Assembly: GCF_014168535.1 (NCBI RefSeq)
Contig: NZ_CP060007.1
Span: forward strand, 3,720,001-3,784,000
Direction: 5' to 3'
Source of the DNA: Lacibacter sediminis
Lineage (GTDB): Bacteria; Bacteroidota; Bacteroidia; Chitinophagales; Chitinophagaceae
Length of the DNA stretch: 64,000 nucleotides
The translations under genes and the position numbers were made by a program. This document shows, piece after piece, positions 55,092 through 63,931 of this stretch; within the stretch, counting starts at the first letter, position 1, and every line of letters begins with the position of its first letter. The notes beneath the pieces were generated by a model. That model was given only the letters and a program-made list of their open reading frames with translations, was not told the DNA's origin and did no database searches.

Positions 55092-55898
55092 TCAGTAGTA
55101 AGATGAGTCAAGATTTGTATTGGCTTTCTCAGCAGCTTCAATAGAACTGAACGATGAAAGTATATCAGCCTTTCCCTTCTTGATACATACATCATGTTCG
55201 TAGTGTGCCGATGGCAAACCATCTACTGTACGGATCGTCCAGCCATCCTGATCATGATAGATCTCTTTCTTTCCGAGATTGATCATTGGCTCAATAGCGA
55301 TCACCGTACCTTCTTTTAATTTTGACCCTGTTCCTCTCTTTCCGTAGTTAGGCACTTGCGGATCTTCATGAAGATTACGACCTAAGCCATGTCCCACCAA
55401 TTCACGCACAACACCATAACCGTTTTGCTTCTCTGTATAATCCTGGATGGCAAATGAAATATCGCCTACCCGATTACCATGCACAGCTTTTTCAATGCCT
55501 TTGTAAAGCGATTCTCTTGTTACCCGTAACAACTTCCTCACTTCATCACTTGTACTTCCAATAATAAATGTGTAAGCACTGTCGCCATGATAACCGTTCA
55601 TGAATGCACCTACATCAACAGAAACAATATCACCATCCTTCAACACATTATTTGTAGGAAAACCATGCACTACTGCATCATTCACTGAAATACATGTTGC
55701 GAATGGATATGTGCCCTGATAGTTCTTAAACGAAGGCACAGCACCATTATCACGTATGAATTGTTCAACCCTTGCATCAACCTGCATGGTGGTGATTCCT
55801 GCCTTCAGCATTTTAGCAGCTTCTGCCAGAGCATCACCAACAAGCAATGCGCTTTTGCGGATCAATTCAATTTCTAATGGTGAACGATAATGGATCAT
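55092..55898 (-). CDS. map: methionine aminopeptidase
   Basis: 268 residues, type I. Metal ligands D96-type in SVDVGAF, D in GYHGDSAYTF, H in VGHGLGRNLHEDPQVPN, E in AIEPMINLG and the last E. Removes N-terminal Met from new proteins. Usually follows secY in the spc/alpha cluster and precedes infA; here it follows secY after a terminator, and the next gene is an M20 peptidase, so the cluster is broken. Confidence 0.97.
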   Translation of the reverse strand: MIHYRSPLEIELIRKSALLVGDALAEAAKMLKAGITTMQVDARVEQFIRDNGAVPSFKNYQGTYPFATCISVNDAVVHGFPTNNVLKDGDIVSVDVGAFMNGYHGDSAYTFIIGSTSDEVRKLLRVTRESLYKGIEKAVHGNRVGDISFAIQDYTEKQNGYGVVRELVGHGLGRNLHEDPQVPNYGKRGTGSKLKEGTVIAIEPMINLGKKEIYHDQDGWTIRTVDGLPSAHYEHDVCIKKGKADILSSFSSIEAAEKANTNLDSSYY

Positions 55899-55911
55899 AA
55901 ATCTTTTATTG

Positions 55912-55941
55912 AAAAAACCCCGGCTTTACGGCCAGGGTTTC
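55912..55941 (-). terminator. terminator at the end of the ribosomal-protein/secY operon
   Basis: Stem AAACCC / GGGTTT with an inner GGC / GCC after one mismatch; TTTTTT follows on the minus strand. It lies between secY and map. Confidence 0.8.
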
Positions 55942-55960
55942 TTATATGTTATTCTGTTTA

Positions 55961-57301
55961 TTAAATAGCTGAGGAAGATACGGTCTGGCGTCCTTGTATC
56001 TTTCCGCCCTTCATCAAGCCATCGTATTGTCTCATCAACAAATGTGTTTCAATTTGCTGGAGTGTATCAAGGATAACACCTACCATGATCAACAGTGATG
56101 TACCGCCGAAGAAGGTAGAGAAACCACTTGTTACACCGAGATTCTTTGCAATACCCGGTAAGATACCAACGATCGCAAGAAACACCGCACCCGGCAATGT
56201 AATACGATCCATGATCTGGCCAATATAATCAGCAGTTGGCTGACCAGGCTTTACACCCGGAATGAAACCATTATTCTGCTTCAGGTTATCAGCGATCTGC
56301 TTTGGATTAAAGATCAAGGCTGTGTAAAGGAAGGTGAATCCAATTACAAGAATTGAATAAATAATCATGTACCAGATATTACCATGATCGCTCAACGTAG
56401 CTGCAATACCTTTTGTAGCATTGAAGCCTGTAAGCAATGTAGGCAGGAACATGATCGCCTGAGCAAAGATGATTGGCATTACACCGGAGCTGTTCACTTT
56501 AATTGGTAAGAACTGGCGTGCACCACCAAACTGGCGGTTACCAACGATCTGTTTTGCGTAGTTGATTGCGATCTTGCGTACACCCTGTACAAGAATGATC
56601 AATCCCATGATGATTGCAATAAGTACAGCGATCTCGATCATGAAACGGATCAAACCACCACCTGCACTTCCACTCTTTGCATCAAATTCCGCAGCAATAG
56701 ACGCAGGGAAACGTGCAAGGATACCGATCATGATGATGAGTGACGTACCGTTACCTAAACCTTTATCAGTAATACGCTCGCCCAACCACATTACAAACAA
56801 TGTACCTGCAGTTAAAACGATCGTTGTAGATAACCAGAAGAATGGGCTGAATGAAGGAATAACAGCAGCACCTGCAATTTCAGGGCTCTTTAAATAAGTT
56901 ACATAAGCACTTGCCTGGAAGATAGTAACAATTACTGTGAGGTAACGTGTCCATTGATTGATCTTCTTGCGGCCGCTTTCACCTTCTTTCTGCATTTTCT
57001 GTAACTGAGGAACAAGTATGCTCATCAATTGCATAAAGATAGATGCAGAGATATAAGGCATGATACCCAATGCAAAAATGGAAGCACTCGAAAATGCACC
57101 ACCTGCAAATGAATCAAATATACCGAGGATACCTTCTTTAGCTTTTGTGTTTAATTGCTCTAATCCGTTTGGATCAACACCTGGCAAAACAATATGTGAA
57201 CCCACACGGTAAACCAGTAACAACAAAAGAGTGTACACAATTTTATTGCGCAACTCTTCAATGCTCCAGATATTCTTTAGGGTCTGTATGAGTTTTTTCA
57301 C
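55961..57301 (-). CDS. secY: protein translocase subunit SecY
   Basis: 446 residues, ten TM helices. Start is a GTG (57301) that aligns with the family N-terminus IQTLKNIWSIEELRNKI. Contains the plug and pore helices (GIMPYISASIFMQLMSILVP, TGLNAT-type loop) and the C-terminal tail. Forms the channel for Sec export. Last gene of the ribosomal operon before the terminator at 55912. Confidence 0.97.
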   Translation of the reverse strand: MKKLIQTLKNIWSIEELRNKIVYTLLLLLVYRVGSHIVLPGVDPNGLEQLNTKAKEGILGIFDSFAGGAFSSASIFALGIMPYISASIFMQLMSILVPQLQKMQKEGESGRKKINQWTRYLTVIVTIFQASAYVTYLKSPEIAGAAVIPSFSPFFWLSTTIVLTAGTLFVMWLGERITDKGLGNGTSLIIMIGILARFPASIAAEFDAKSGSAGGGLIRFMIEIAVLIAIIMGLIILVQGVRKIAINYAKQIVGNRQFGGARQFLPIKVNSSGVMPIIFAQAIMFLPTLLTGFNATKGIAATLSDHGNIWYMIIYSILVIGFTFLYTALIFNPKQIADNLKQNNGFIPGVKPGQPTADYIGQIMDRITLPGAVFLAIVGILPGIAKNLGVTSGFSTFFGGTSLLIMVGVILDTLQQIETHLLMRQYDGLMKGGKIQGRQTVSSSAI

Positions 57302-57377
57302 TGGAAAAAATCTTTTTAAAAATTTGCTGAAAAGAAAAAAGACGCATTTTCATGCGTCGGGCAAATATCGGGAAAAA

Positions 57378-57827
57378 TTACTTTACAATTTCAACAGAAC
57401 CACCGGCAGCTTCAATAGCAGATTTTGCTTTTTCGCTGAGTGCGTTTACTTTGAACGTAAGTTTTGTTTTGATCTCACCATTAGCAAGGATCTTCACCTT
57501 GTCTGTACGGCTGATTAAATTATTCACATACAGGTTTTCAACAGAAACCTCAGTGATACCATATTTTTCAGCAAGTTGTTCAATTTGTCCGAGATTGAAT
57601 ACACGGTACTCAACACGATCCGGGTTTTTGAAACCACGCTTTGGAACACGACGTTGAATTGGCATCTGACCACCTTCGTGTGCCATTTTGCTTTTGTAAC
57701 CGGCACGGCTCTGTCCACCTTTGTTACCTTTTGTAGAAGTACCACCCTTACCGGATGCTTCACCACGACCTAAACGTTTTTCTTTGTGTGTAGAACCTTC
57801 AGCAGGTCTTAAATTGTGCAGTTTCAT
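57378..57827 (-). CDS. rplO: 50S ribosomal protein L15
   Basis: 149 residues. N-terminal LHNLRPAEGSTHKEKRLGRG and a glycine-rich region GGTSTKGNKGGQSRAG, with the basic linker KMAHEGGQMPIQRRVPKRGF, as in L15. Organises 23S rRNA near the peptidyl transferase centre. Followed downstream by secY; the gap on its upstream side (57828-57952) contains an 8-bp periodic repeat. Confidence 0.97.
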   Translation of the reverse strand: MKLHNLRPAEGSTHKEKRLGRGEASGKGGTSTKGNKGGQSRAGYKSKMAHEGGQMPIQRRVPKRGFKNPDRVEYRVFNLGQIEQLAEKYGITEVSVENLYVNNLISRTDKVKILANGEIKTKLTFKVNALSEKAKSAIEAAGGSVEIVK

Positions 57828-57872
57828 CTTTAATTGATTTTGAACTTTCGGGGAATCACCCCTCGCATTAAT

Positions 57873-57952
57873 AATTTGAAAATTTGTGAATTTGAAGCGT
57901 TGAAAATGAAAGAACCAGAATTTTCAAATTGGCTCATCATCAACTATTCAAA
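57873..57952. repeat. 8-bp periodic array with inverted arm between rpmD and rplO
   Basis: Units AATTTGAA, AATTTGTG, AATTTGAA, GCGTTGAA, AATGAAAG (57873-57912). The right arm (about 57920-57954), read on the other strand, gives AATTTGAA, TAGTTGAT, GATGAGCC, AATTTGAA. The arms can pair over AATTTGAAAA / TTTTCAAATT. Confidence 0.75.
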
Positions 57953-58135
57953 TTAAGCTACTTCTTCAACTTTCAGGAGATGGCTCACTTTGTGAATCAT
58001 ACCTAAAACCTGTGGAGTTCCTTCAACTTCTTTGCTTGAGTTTGTTTTGTTCAAACCAAGCGCTTTCAGTGTTTGCTTCTGACGCTCAGGTCTGTCAATT
58101 GGACTCTTTACTAAAGTGATTTTTATCTTTTTCAT
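57953..58135 (-). CDS. rpmD: 50S ribosomal protein L30
   Basis: 60 residues with KIKITLVKSPIDRPERQKQTLKALGL, the L30 signature, and the closing GMIHKVSHLLKVEE. Small non-essential large-subunit protein of the spc operon. Position between rpsE and rplO is standard. Confidence 0.95.
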   Translation of the reverse strand: MKKIKITLVKSPIDRPERQKQTLKALGLNKTNSSKEVEGTPQVLGMIHKVSHLLKVEEVA

Positions 58136-58150
58136 ATCTCAGTCTTTTTT

Positions 58151-58185
58151 GACTGTCGACTGCCGGCTCACGACGTTCGACTGTA
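58151..58185. repeat. 7-bp periodic array between rpsE and rpmD
   Basis: Heptads GACTGTC, GACTGCC, GGCTCAC, GACGTTC, GACTGTA occupy 58151-58185 in the 55-base spacer. Confidence 0.75.
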
Positions 58186-58190
58186 TTCAA

Positions 58191-58709
58191 TTATCCGTTA
58201 AATACTCTTTTTAATCCGAGGCTACGCACTTTCGATACGGCGATTGGTTCACGCAACATTGCTAAAGCCTTAAAAGTAGCTCTAACTACGTTGTGAGGAT
58301 TAGCCGATCCGAGTGATTTTGCCAATACGTCGGTAACACCAGCGCTTTCCAATACAGCACGCATGCTGCCTCCGGCAATTACACCTGTACCGTGTGCAGC
58401 AGGTTTGATCAATACTTTAGAAGCACCTTCTTTTGCTAATTGATCATGAGGGATAGTTCCTTTCATAACCGGAACCTTGATGAGATTTTTCTTCGCATCT
58501 TCAATTCCTTTCTGAATGGCCATTTGTACTTCTTTGGCTTTTCCTAAACCATGACCTACCACGCCATTTTCATTTCCTACCACAACTACTGCAGAGAAAC
58601 TGAAGGCACGGCCACCCTTTGTTGTTTTAACAACACGGTTAATGGCAACTACTTTTTCTTTCAGTTCCAGGTCACCTGCTTTTACTTTGTTTACAATTAC
58701 TTTCGACAT
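58191..58709 (-). CDS. rpsE: 30S ribosomal protein S5
   Basis: 172 residues. S5 core: [27 protein letters not shown], then [20 protein letters not shown] and [19 protein letters not shown]. Involved in decoding accuracy. Ends with [11 protein letters not shown]. No mutations linked to spectinomycin resistance can be judged here. Confidence 0.97.
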   Translation of the reverse strand: MSKVIVNKVKAGDLELKEKVVAINRVVKTTKGGRAFSFSAVVVVGNENGVVGHGLGKAKEVQMAIQKGIEDAKKNLIKVPVMKGTIPHDQLAKEGASKVLIKPAAHGTGVIAGGSMRAVLESAGVTDVLAKSLGSANPHNVVRATFKALAMLREPIAVSKVRSLGLKRVFNG

Positions 58710-58737
58710 TTATGCTTTATTAAATGTTTACAATTGA

Positions 58738-59097
58738 TTAGAAATTTAAACCTGCTTCACGTGCGCCTTCAGCTACCGCTTTTACACGGCCGTGGTATAA
58801 GTTACCACCACGATCAAACACAACAGCCGAAAGACCCAGCTCAGTTGCTTTGCGTGCAATAGCAGCACCAACCAGTTTGCTTTTCTCAATTTTCGTTACT
58901 TTCTGTGCCAGAATCTCTTTGTCTTTTGATGATGCAGCTGCAATAGTTACACCTGTAACATCATCAATCAACTGAACATAAATATCAGAGTTGCTGCGAA
59001 ACACACTCAGGCGTGGTCTCACATTAGTACCTGCTACTTTCTTGCGAATTGAGTAGCGGATCTTTTGCCTTCTGACTAATTTGTTATCTGTTTTCAT
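58738..59097 (-). CDS. rplR: 50S ribosomal protein L18
   Basis: 119 residues. Shows [37 protein letters not shown] and the C-terminal [28 protein letters not shown], all L18-specific. Binds 5S rRNA. Sits between rplF and rpsE as expected. Confidence 0.97.
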   Translation of the reverse strand: MKTDNKLVRRQKIRYSIRKKVAGTNVRPRLSVFRSNSDIYVQLIDDVTGVTIAAASSKDKEILAQKVTKIEKSKLVGAAIARKATELGLSAVVFDRGGNLYHGRVKAVAEGAREAGLNF

Positions 59098-59145
59098 CTT
59101 TCTGTATTTAATATTCCTGATTCTGCCAGGAACTTAGTTTAATGA

Positions 59146-59700
59146 TTATTTACCTGCTGCTTTACCTGCTTTACGACGGATGTATTCACCAACGTATTTC
59201 ACACCCTTTCCTTTGTATGGTTCAGGCTTGCGCAAGCTGCGGATCTTAGCAGCAACAGCACCTAATAATTGTTTATCAATACCAGTGAGTGTGATCGTAG
59301 GGTTCTGACCTTTTTCCTGGGCAGTAGCTACTTTCAATTCATTAGGTATTTCAACGATGATGTTGTGTGAATAACCTAAAGCAAGATCAAGAATGTTACC
59401 TTGGTTTGCTGCTTTATAACCCACACCCACCAGTTCAAGTTTCTTTTCGAAACCTTCTGTTACACCTTTCACCATGTTTGAAACAAGTGAACGGTATAAA
59501 CCATGCATCGCACGGTGACGACCCTGATCAGTTGGACGGTTGAATGTTACTTCACCATCTTTTACTTCTACAGTAATATCACGATCAATTGATTCTTTCA
59601 ATTCGCCCTTTGGTCCTTTAACTGTAACCACGTTATCTTTTCCGAGTGTAATAGTAACACCCTGTGGAATTGTAACCGGATTTTTACCTATACGAGACAT
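59146..59700 (-). CDS. rplF: 50S ribosomal protein L6
   Basis: 184 residues. Starts MSRIGKNPVTIPQGV; contains TVKGPKGEL and the C-terminal RKPEPYKGKGVKYVGEYIRRKAGK. Two L6 repeats. Binds 23S rRNA near the factor-binding site. Confidence 0.97.
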   Translation of the reverse strand: MSRIGKNPVTIPQGVTITLGKDNVVTVKGPKGELKESIDRDITVEVKDGEVTFNRPTDQGRHRAMHGLYRSLVSNMVKGVTEGFEKKLELVGVGYKAANQGNILDLALGYSHNIIVEIPNELKVATAQEKGQNPTITLTGIDKQLLGAVAAKIRSLRKPEPYKGKGVKYVGEYIRRKAGKAAGK

Positions 59701-59786
59701 AACTTATTCGTTTTAATTTATTTTGATTTGTTGTTGACCGGTCAGCTTAGTATAGTTCAGCTTAATGTATCATCAACTTTTACTTC

Positions 59787-60185
59787 TTAGTAGATATAGC
59801 AAAGAACTTCACCACCTACATTGCTTGCTTTCGCTTGCTTATCGGTCATTACACCTTTAGATGTACTGATGATAGCAATACCCAAACCATTCTTAACACG
59901 ACGGAAATCTTCAGGCTTAGAGTACTGACGTAAACCCGGACGGCTTACACGCTCTAATGATTGAATAGCCGGTACACGTGTTTGTGGATCGTACTTCAAG
60001 GCAATTTTAATAACGCCTTGTTTGCTGTCGTCTTCGAATTTATATTTCAAGATATACCCCTGATCGTACAAAATTTCAGTCATACGCTTTTTGAGGTTTG
60101 AAGCAGGAATCTCTACAATTCTGTGACCTGCCATCTGCGCATTACGAACACGAGTGAGAAAATCTGCAATAGGATCTGTAACCAT
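59787..60185 (-). CDS. rpsH: 30S ribosomal protein S8
   Basis: 132 residues. [15 protein letters not shown] at the start and [33 protein letters not shown] at the end. Primary 16S rRNA binder and, in E. coli, translational repressor of the spc operon. The 90-base gap before it carries a hairpin TTGTGCA / TGCACAA (60223-60250), whose role is unknown. Confidence 0.97.
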   Translation of the reverse strand: MVTDPIADFLTRVRNAQMAGHRIVEIPASNLKKRMTEILYDQGYILKYKFEDDSKQGVIKIALKYDPQTRVPAIQSLERVSRPGLRQYSKPEDFRRVKNGLGIAIISTSKGVMTDKQAKASNVGGEVLCYIY

Positions 60186-60275
60186 TTTATTCTTTAATTG
60201 AATGATTTAAAAATTTGTTGCTTTGTGCATCATATTCAATACCTGCACAAACTTCCCTTTCGGGGTTGGCTGTTA

Positions 60276-60545
60276 TTACCAGCTCGCTTTCTTAACACCT
60301 GGTATTTTACCATTCAGTGCCATGTCACGGAACATTACACGTGATATTCCAAAGTAACGCATGTAACCTCTTCCACGACCAGTCAATTGACAACGGTTCT
60401 TCAAACGTACAGGCGACGCATTTTTTGGAAGTTCATCCAAAGCAGCATAATCACCAGCAGCTTTAAGAGCAGCACGCTTCTCAGCATACTGAGCTACCTT
60501 TTTTTCTCTTTTTTGTTGACGGGCTGTAATTGATTTTTTAGCCAT
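60276..60545 (-). CDS. rpsN: 30S ribosomal protein S14 (long, zinc-free form)
   Basis: 89 residues, the C-minus type: no CxxC zinc motif, ending [21 protein letters not shown]. Starts [16 protein letters not shown]. Starts 3 bases after the rplE stop. Needed for assembly of the head of the small subunit. Confidence 0.96.
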   Translation of the reverse strand: MAKKSITARQQKREKKVAQYAEKRAALKAAGDYAALDELPKNASPVRLKNRCQLTGRGRGYMRYFGISRVMFRDMALNGKIPGVKKASW

Positions 60546-60548
60546 AAC

Positions 60549-61124
60549 TTATTGTTGATCTTTTTTAGCATTTTTGAATGGCATTCCCATTTCTTTCAGC
60601 AACTCATATGCTTCTTCGTTAGTAGAAGCAGTAGTTACGAAAGTGATATCCAAACCGGTGATCTTATTCACTTTATCGATATCGATCTCAGGGAAGATGA
60701 TCTGCTCAGTAACACCCATTGTGTAGTTACCACGACCATCAAATGATTTATCGTTGATACCTTTAAAGTCACGTACACGTGGTAAAGATGCAGAGATCAA
60801 TCTGTCGAGAAACTCGTACATGTTTACACCACGTAAAGTAACACGTGCACCAATCGGCATGTTCTTACGGAGCTTAAAGTTTGAAATGTCTTTCTTAGAC
60901 ATTGTTGCAACTGCTTTCTGACCAGTGATGGTAGTAAGTTCATCAATTGCAATATCAACCAGTTTCTTATCGTTCACCGCACCGTTTACGCCACGGTTCA
61001 AACAGATTTTTTCCAGCTTTGGAACCTGCATGATGCTTTTGTAACCAAAACGTTTCATTAAAGCAGGTATAACTTCTGTTTGATACTTGCTTGCCAAACG
61101 GGGTGTATATTTTACAGTACTCAT
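60549..61124 (-). CDS. rplE: 50S ribosomal protein L5
   Basis: 191 residues. Signature [20 protein letters not shown], then [20 protein letters not shown] and [19 protein letters not shown]. Binds 5S rRNA and contacts the P-site tRNA. Confidence 0.97.
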   Translation of the reverse strand: MSTVKYTPRLASKYQTEVIPALMKRFGYKSIMQVPKLEKICLNRGVNGAVNDKKLVDIAIDELTTITGQKAVATMSKKDISNFKLRKNMPIGARVTLRGVNMYEFLDRLISASLPRVRDFKGINDKSFDGRGNYTMGVTEQIIFPEIDIDKVNKITGLDITFVTTASTNEEAYELLKEMGMPFKNAKKDQQ

Positions 61125-61151
61125 TTTCTTCTTGTTTTAACCTTCGTTAAA

Positions 61152-61484
61152 TTATTTTACAGGCTGACCTGATTTTTTTGAAACCCTTACCAGCTTACCT
61201 GTTTCACGGGTACGCTTTACTTTAGTGGCTTGCTTACCATCCCACAACATCACGTTAGAGATGTGAATTGGAGCTTCTTTCTTTACAATACCACCTTTTG
61301 TATTTTGAGCACTCGGCTTTGTGTGTTTGGTTACGATGTTTACACCTTCAACCAATACACGTGCAGCGTCAGGAAATACTTCCAGAACAATGCGAGGCTT
61401 CTTTACATCTTTATCATCACCGGCAATTACAACTACTGAATCGCCTTTCTTGATGCTAAACTTGGGTTTAAATCTATTACTCAT
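61152..61484 (-). CDS. rplX: 50S ribosomal protein L24
   Basis: 110 residues. KOW motif near the N-terminus (IKKGDSVVVIAGDDKDVKKPRIVLEVFP), GVNIVTKHTKPSAQNTKGGIVKKEAPIHISNVML. One of the first proteins to bind 23S rRNA during assembly. The 131-base gap before it (upstream, towards rplN) holds a 7-bp periodic array. Confidence 0.97.
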   Translation of the reverse strand: MSNRFKPKFSIKKGDSVVVIAGDDKDVKKPRIVLEVFPDAARVLVEGVNIVTKHTKPSAQNTKGGIVKKEAPIHISNVMLWDGKQATKVKRTRETGKLVRVSKKSGQPVK

Positions 61485-61573
61485 TGTCGTTTACTTTATC
61501 TCAGTTAGAGATTGTTGTTTATGTTGTTACCGGCTTACGGTACATTTATCATCTGTTGTTGCGTCGCACTCTT

Positions 61574-61615
61574 CAATAATCAGTTCAAAACTCATCACTG
61601 ATTATTCATCACTCA
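61574..61615. repeat. 7-bp periodic array between rplN and rplX
   Basis: Heptads CAATAAT, CAGTTCA, AAACTCA, TCACTGA, TTATTCA, TCACTCA (61574-61615), ending exactly at the rplN stop codon. The rest of the 131-base gap has a small TACCG / CGGTA dyad (about 61531-61542) and no other structure. Confidence 0.8.
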
Positions 61616-61984
61616 TTACAATACCTCAGGTGCCAATGAAATGATCTTCATGTAACCTTTATCACGCAACTCTCTTGCTACCGGCCCGAAGATACGTGTA
61701 CCACGAGGCTCATCAGAAGCGTTAAGAATTACAACTGCATTATCATCAAAACGGATGTAAGAACCATCCTTACGACGTAACTTGTTTTTAGTACGTACAA
61801 TTACAGCTTTTGCAACAGTACCTTTTTTGATACCGCCACCTGGTAATGCATCCTTTACAGTTACTACGATCTTATCGCCAATCTTAGCATAATCCTGGCC
61901 GCTGTTTCCTAATACCTTGATGCAAAGCACTTCTTTAGCACCACTATTATCGGCTACGTTTAATCTACTTTCTTGCTGAATCAT
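61616..61984 (-). CDS. rplN: 50S ribosomal protein L14
   Basis: 122 residues. [19 protein letters not shown] and [30 protein letters not shown] are characteristic. Binds 23S rRNA at the subunit interface. Complete. The spacer upstream of it (61985-62085) has another periodic array. Confidence 0.98.
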   Translation of the reverse strand: MIQQESRLNVADNSGAKEVLCIKVLGNSGQDYAKIGDKIVVTVKDALPGGGIKKGTVAKAVIVRTKNKLRRKDGSYIRFDDNAVVILNASDEPRGTRIFGPVARELRDKGYMKIISLAPEVL

Positions 61985-62041
61985 TTCTTTAAACTTTTAA
62001 CCCGTTGTTGTTACGCAGAGTATTTAAAAATTTTATTGGTT

Positions 62042-62076
62042 GCAGAGGCTTGCGGCTATTCGCCTAAAGCTTACGA
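62042..62076. repeat. 7-bp periodic array between rpsQ and rplN
   Basis: Read on the minus strand: GTAAGCT, TTAGGCG, AATAGCC, GCAAGCC, TCTGCAA, with AGC/GGC recurring every 7 bases. It fills the middle of the 101-base spacer. Confidence 0.6.
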
Positions 62077-62085
62077 CAGAATTGG

Positions 62086-62343
62086 TTATTTCGCTTTTTC
62101 TACTACTTCTACCAGTCTCCAGCGCTTTGTTTTGCTGAGCGGACGGCTTTCCATGATCTTCACTGTATCGCCAATACCGCACTCATTTTTTTCATCATGA
62201 GCATGGAACTTGGTCGTTTTCTTTACGAACTTTCCATAAATAGGGTGCTTCACCTTACGTTCAACAGCTACAGTAATGGTTTTATCCATTTTGCTGCTGG
62301 TTACTACACCTGTCTTTGTTTTACGCAAATTTCTTTCTAACAT
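62086..62343 (-). CDS. rpsQ: 30S ribosomal protein S17
   Basis: 85 residues with the S17 phrases [38 protein letters not shown] and [20 protein letters not shown]. Binds 16S rRNA helix 11 region. Standard place in the cluster. Confidence 0.97.
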   Translation of the reverse strand: MLERNLRKTKTGVVTSSKMDKTITVAVERKVKHPIYGKFVKKTTKFHAHDEKNECGIGDTVKIMESRPLSKTKRWRLVEVVEKAK

Positions 62344-62387
62344 TTTTTTGCTTTTTATCTTTATTCCCCGTCAGGGATTAGGGTCAA

Positions 62388-62597
62388 TCAGATACCCATT
62401 TGTTTTTTTCTTAACTCAGTTTTCAAACGGGCAACGTCACGACGTAAGCCACGGATGCTCACCGGATTCTCCAATGGAGAAATAGCGTGTGCAAATTCGA
62501 GCTTCTTCAAACGCTGCTCATCTTCTTTGATACGTGCAGTGAGATCTGTAACATTCAGCTCTTTTATGCTCTTTAAAAAATCAGTTGTCTTTGCCAT
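62388..62597 (-). CDS. rpmC: 50S ribosomal protein L29
   Basis: 69 residues, helical hairpin: SIKELNVTDLTARIKEDEQRLKKLEFAHAISPLENPVSIRGLRRDVARLKTELRKKQ. Typical L29 fold near the polypeptide exit tunnel. Between rplP and rpsQ. Confidence 0.95.
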   Translation of the reverse strand: MAKTTDFLKSIKELNVTDLTARIKEDEQRLKKLEFAHAISPLENPVSIRGLRRDVARLKTELRKKQMGI

Positions 62598-62628
62598 GTT
62601 AATCAGTTTAATCAGTTCAACTTTTTAA

Positions 62629-63048
62629 TTACGCAACCAAGTCTCTGCGTACAATGAATTTTGTTTTTATCGGAAGCTTCTGTGCAGCCAGTTCCATTGC
62701 TTCTTTAGCAACTGTTTCAGGTACACCATCCGCTTCAAACAAAATACGTCCTGGTTCGATAATGGCCGCCCAACCTTCGGGGTTACCTTTACCTTTACCC
62801 ATACGTACCTCTGCAGGCTTGCGGGTTACGATCTTATCAGGAAACACTCTGATCCACACATTACCTTCACGCTTCATCGCACGTGTCATTGCCTGGCGGG
62901 CACTTTCAATCTGGCGGTTGGTTAACCATACAGGTTCCAAGGCCTTCAAAGCATAAGAACCAAATGAAATGCTGGTTCCACGCTTCGCCACAGCACGGAT
63001 ACGTCCTTTCTGTGATTTTCTGTGTTTTGTTCTTTTCGGCTGTAACAT
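62629..63048 (-). CDS. rplP: 50S ribosomal protein L16
   Basis: 139 residues. [15 protein letters not shown] at the start, then [27 protein letters not shown] and [24 protein letters not shown]. Contacts the A-site tRNA. The 71-base spacer towards rpsC holds a 56-base heptad array. Confidence 0.98.
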   Translation of the reverse strand: MLQPKRTKHRKSQKGRIRAVAKRGTSISFGSYALKALEPVWLTNRQIESARQAMTRAMKREGNVWIRVFPDKIVTRKPAEVRMGKGKGNPEGWAAIIEPGRILFEADGVPETVAKEAMELAAQKLPIKTKFIVRRDLVA

Positions 63049-63063
63049 TGCTTAATATATTTC

Positions 63064-63119
63064 TTGTTACTGTTTGTTGTTTTCTTTGTACTTGTTACTT
63101 CGTAATTCGTACTTGATTA
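63064..63119. repeat. 7-bp periodic array between rpsC and rplP (eight heptads)
   Basis: Heptads TTGTTAC, TGTTTGT, TGTTTTC, TTTGTAC, TTGTTAC, TTCGTAA, TTCGTAC, TTGATTA cover 63064-63119 and end at the rpsC stop codon. This is the longest uninterrupted array in the window. Confidence 0.8.
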
Positions 63120-63914
63120 TTATCCTTTACGGCTGTCTCTGCGTTGGCCACCACCTTGTCCACCACCACGACGGTCATCTCTTCTGTCACCGCCTCTTCT
63201 GTCGCCACCACCATCTTCACGACGATCTTTACGATCGCTCACATCGCTCTTACCACCAATGAAGTTGGGGTTAAGATCACGCTTGGTCAATACTTCACCT
63301 TTACAGATCCATACTTTGATACCAATTTTACCATACACTGTTAATGCAAACAGGTTAGCATAATCAATATCCATACGGAAAGTATGCAATGGCGTACGGC
63401 CTTGTTTGATTTCTTCAGTACGTGCAATTTCAGCACCACCTAAACGACCTGAAACTTTAATCTTAATTCCTTCAGCACCCATGCGCATTGCAGAAGCAAT
63501 TGCCATTTTAATAGCACGCTTGTAGTTGATACGGTTTTCGATCTGGCGTGCGATTGTATCAGCAACAATTGTTGCATCTACTTCCGGACGACGGATTTCC
63601 AAAATGTTGATCTGTACATCATCTTTACCAGTCAATTTCTTCAACTCTTCTTTAATACGATCAACTTCACCACCACCTTTACCGATAATGATACCAGGCT
63701 TAGATGTGTGAATAGTTACAATCAATTTGTTGAGTGTACGCTCAATCACAATTTTAGCGATACCGCCTTTATTGATACGGGCATTGAGATAAGTTCTGAT
63801 CTTGTTATCCTCGATCAACTTACCAGCATAGTCTTTTTTGCTACCATACCAGTTACTCTCCCATCCGCGGATGATCCCTAACCTGTTACCAATTGGATTT
63901 GCTTTCTGACCCAT
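63120..63914 (-). CDS. rpsC: 30S ribosomal protein S3
   Basis: 264 residues. KH domain with [20 protein letters not shown] and the C-terminal domain [37 protein letters not shown]. It ends with a long Arg/Gly/Asp-rich tail (about 40 residues, repeating DRR/GGG), beyond the usual end of S3. Forms part of the mRNA entry channel. Confidence 0.97.
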   Translation of the reverse strand: MGQKANPIGNRLGIIRGWESNWYGSKKDYAGKLIEDNKIRTYLNARINKGGIAKIVIERTLNKLIVTIHTSKPGIIIGKGGGEVDRIKEELKKLTGKDDVQINILEIRRPEVDATIVADTIARQIENRINYKRAIKMAIASAMRMGAEGIKIKVSGRLGGAEIARTEEIKQGRTPLHTFRMDIDYANLFALTVYGKIGIKVWICKGEVLTKRDLNPNFIGGKSDVSDRKDRREDGGGDRRGGDRRDDRRGGGQGGGQRRDSRKG

Positions 63915-63931
63915 AGAATGGTTTATAAGAT

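Noticed and set aside
55077..55097. Hairpin TACTGATT / AATCAGTA at the map 3' end
   Set aside because: Overlaps the stop codon, has no T run, and the next gene follows closely.
60223..60250. Hairpin before rpsH as an S8 autoregulation site
   Set aside because: The E. coli S8 target lies at the rplE start and has a defined internal loop; this stem has neither the place nor the bases. Mentioned only under rpsH.
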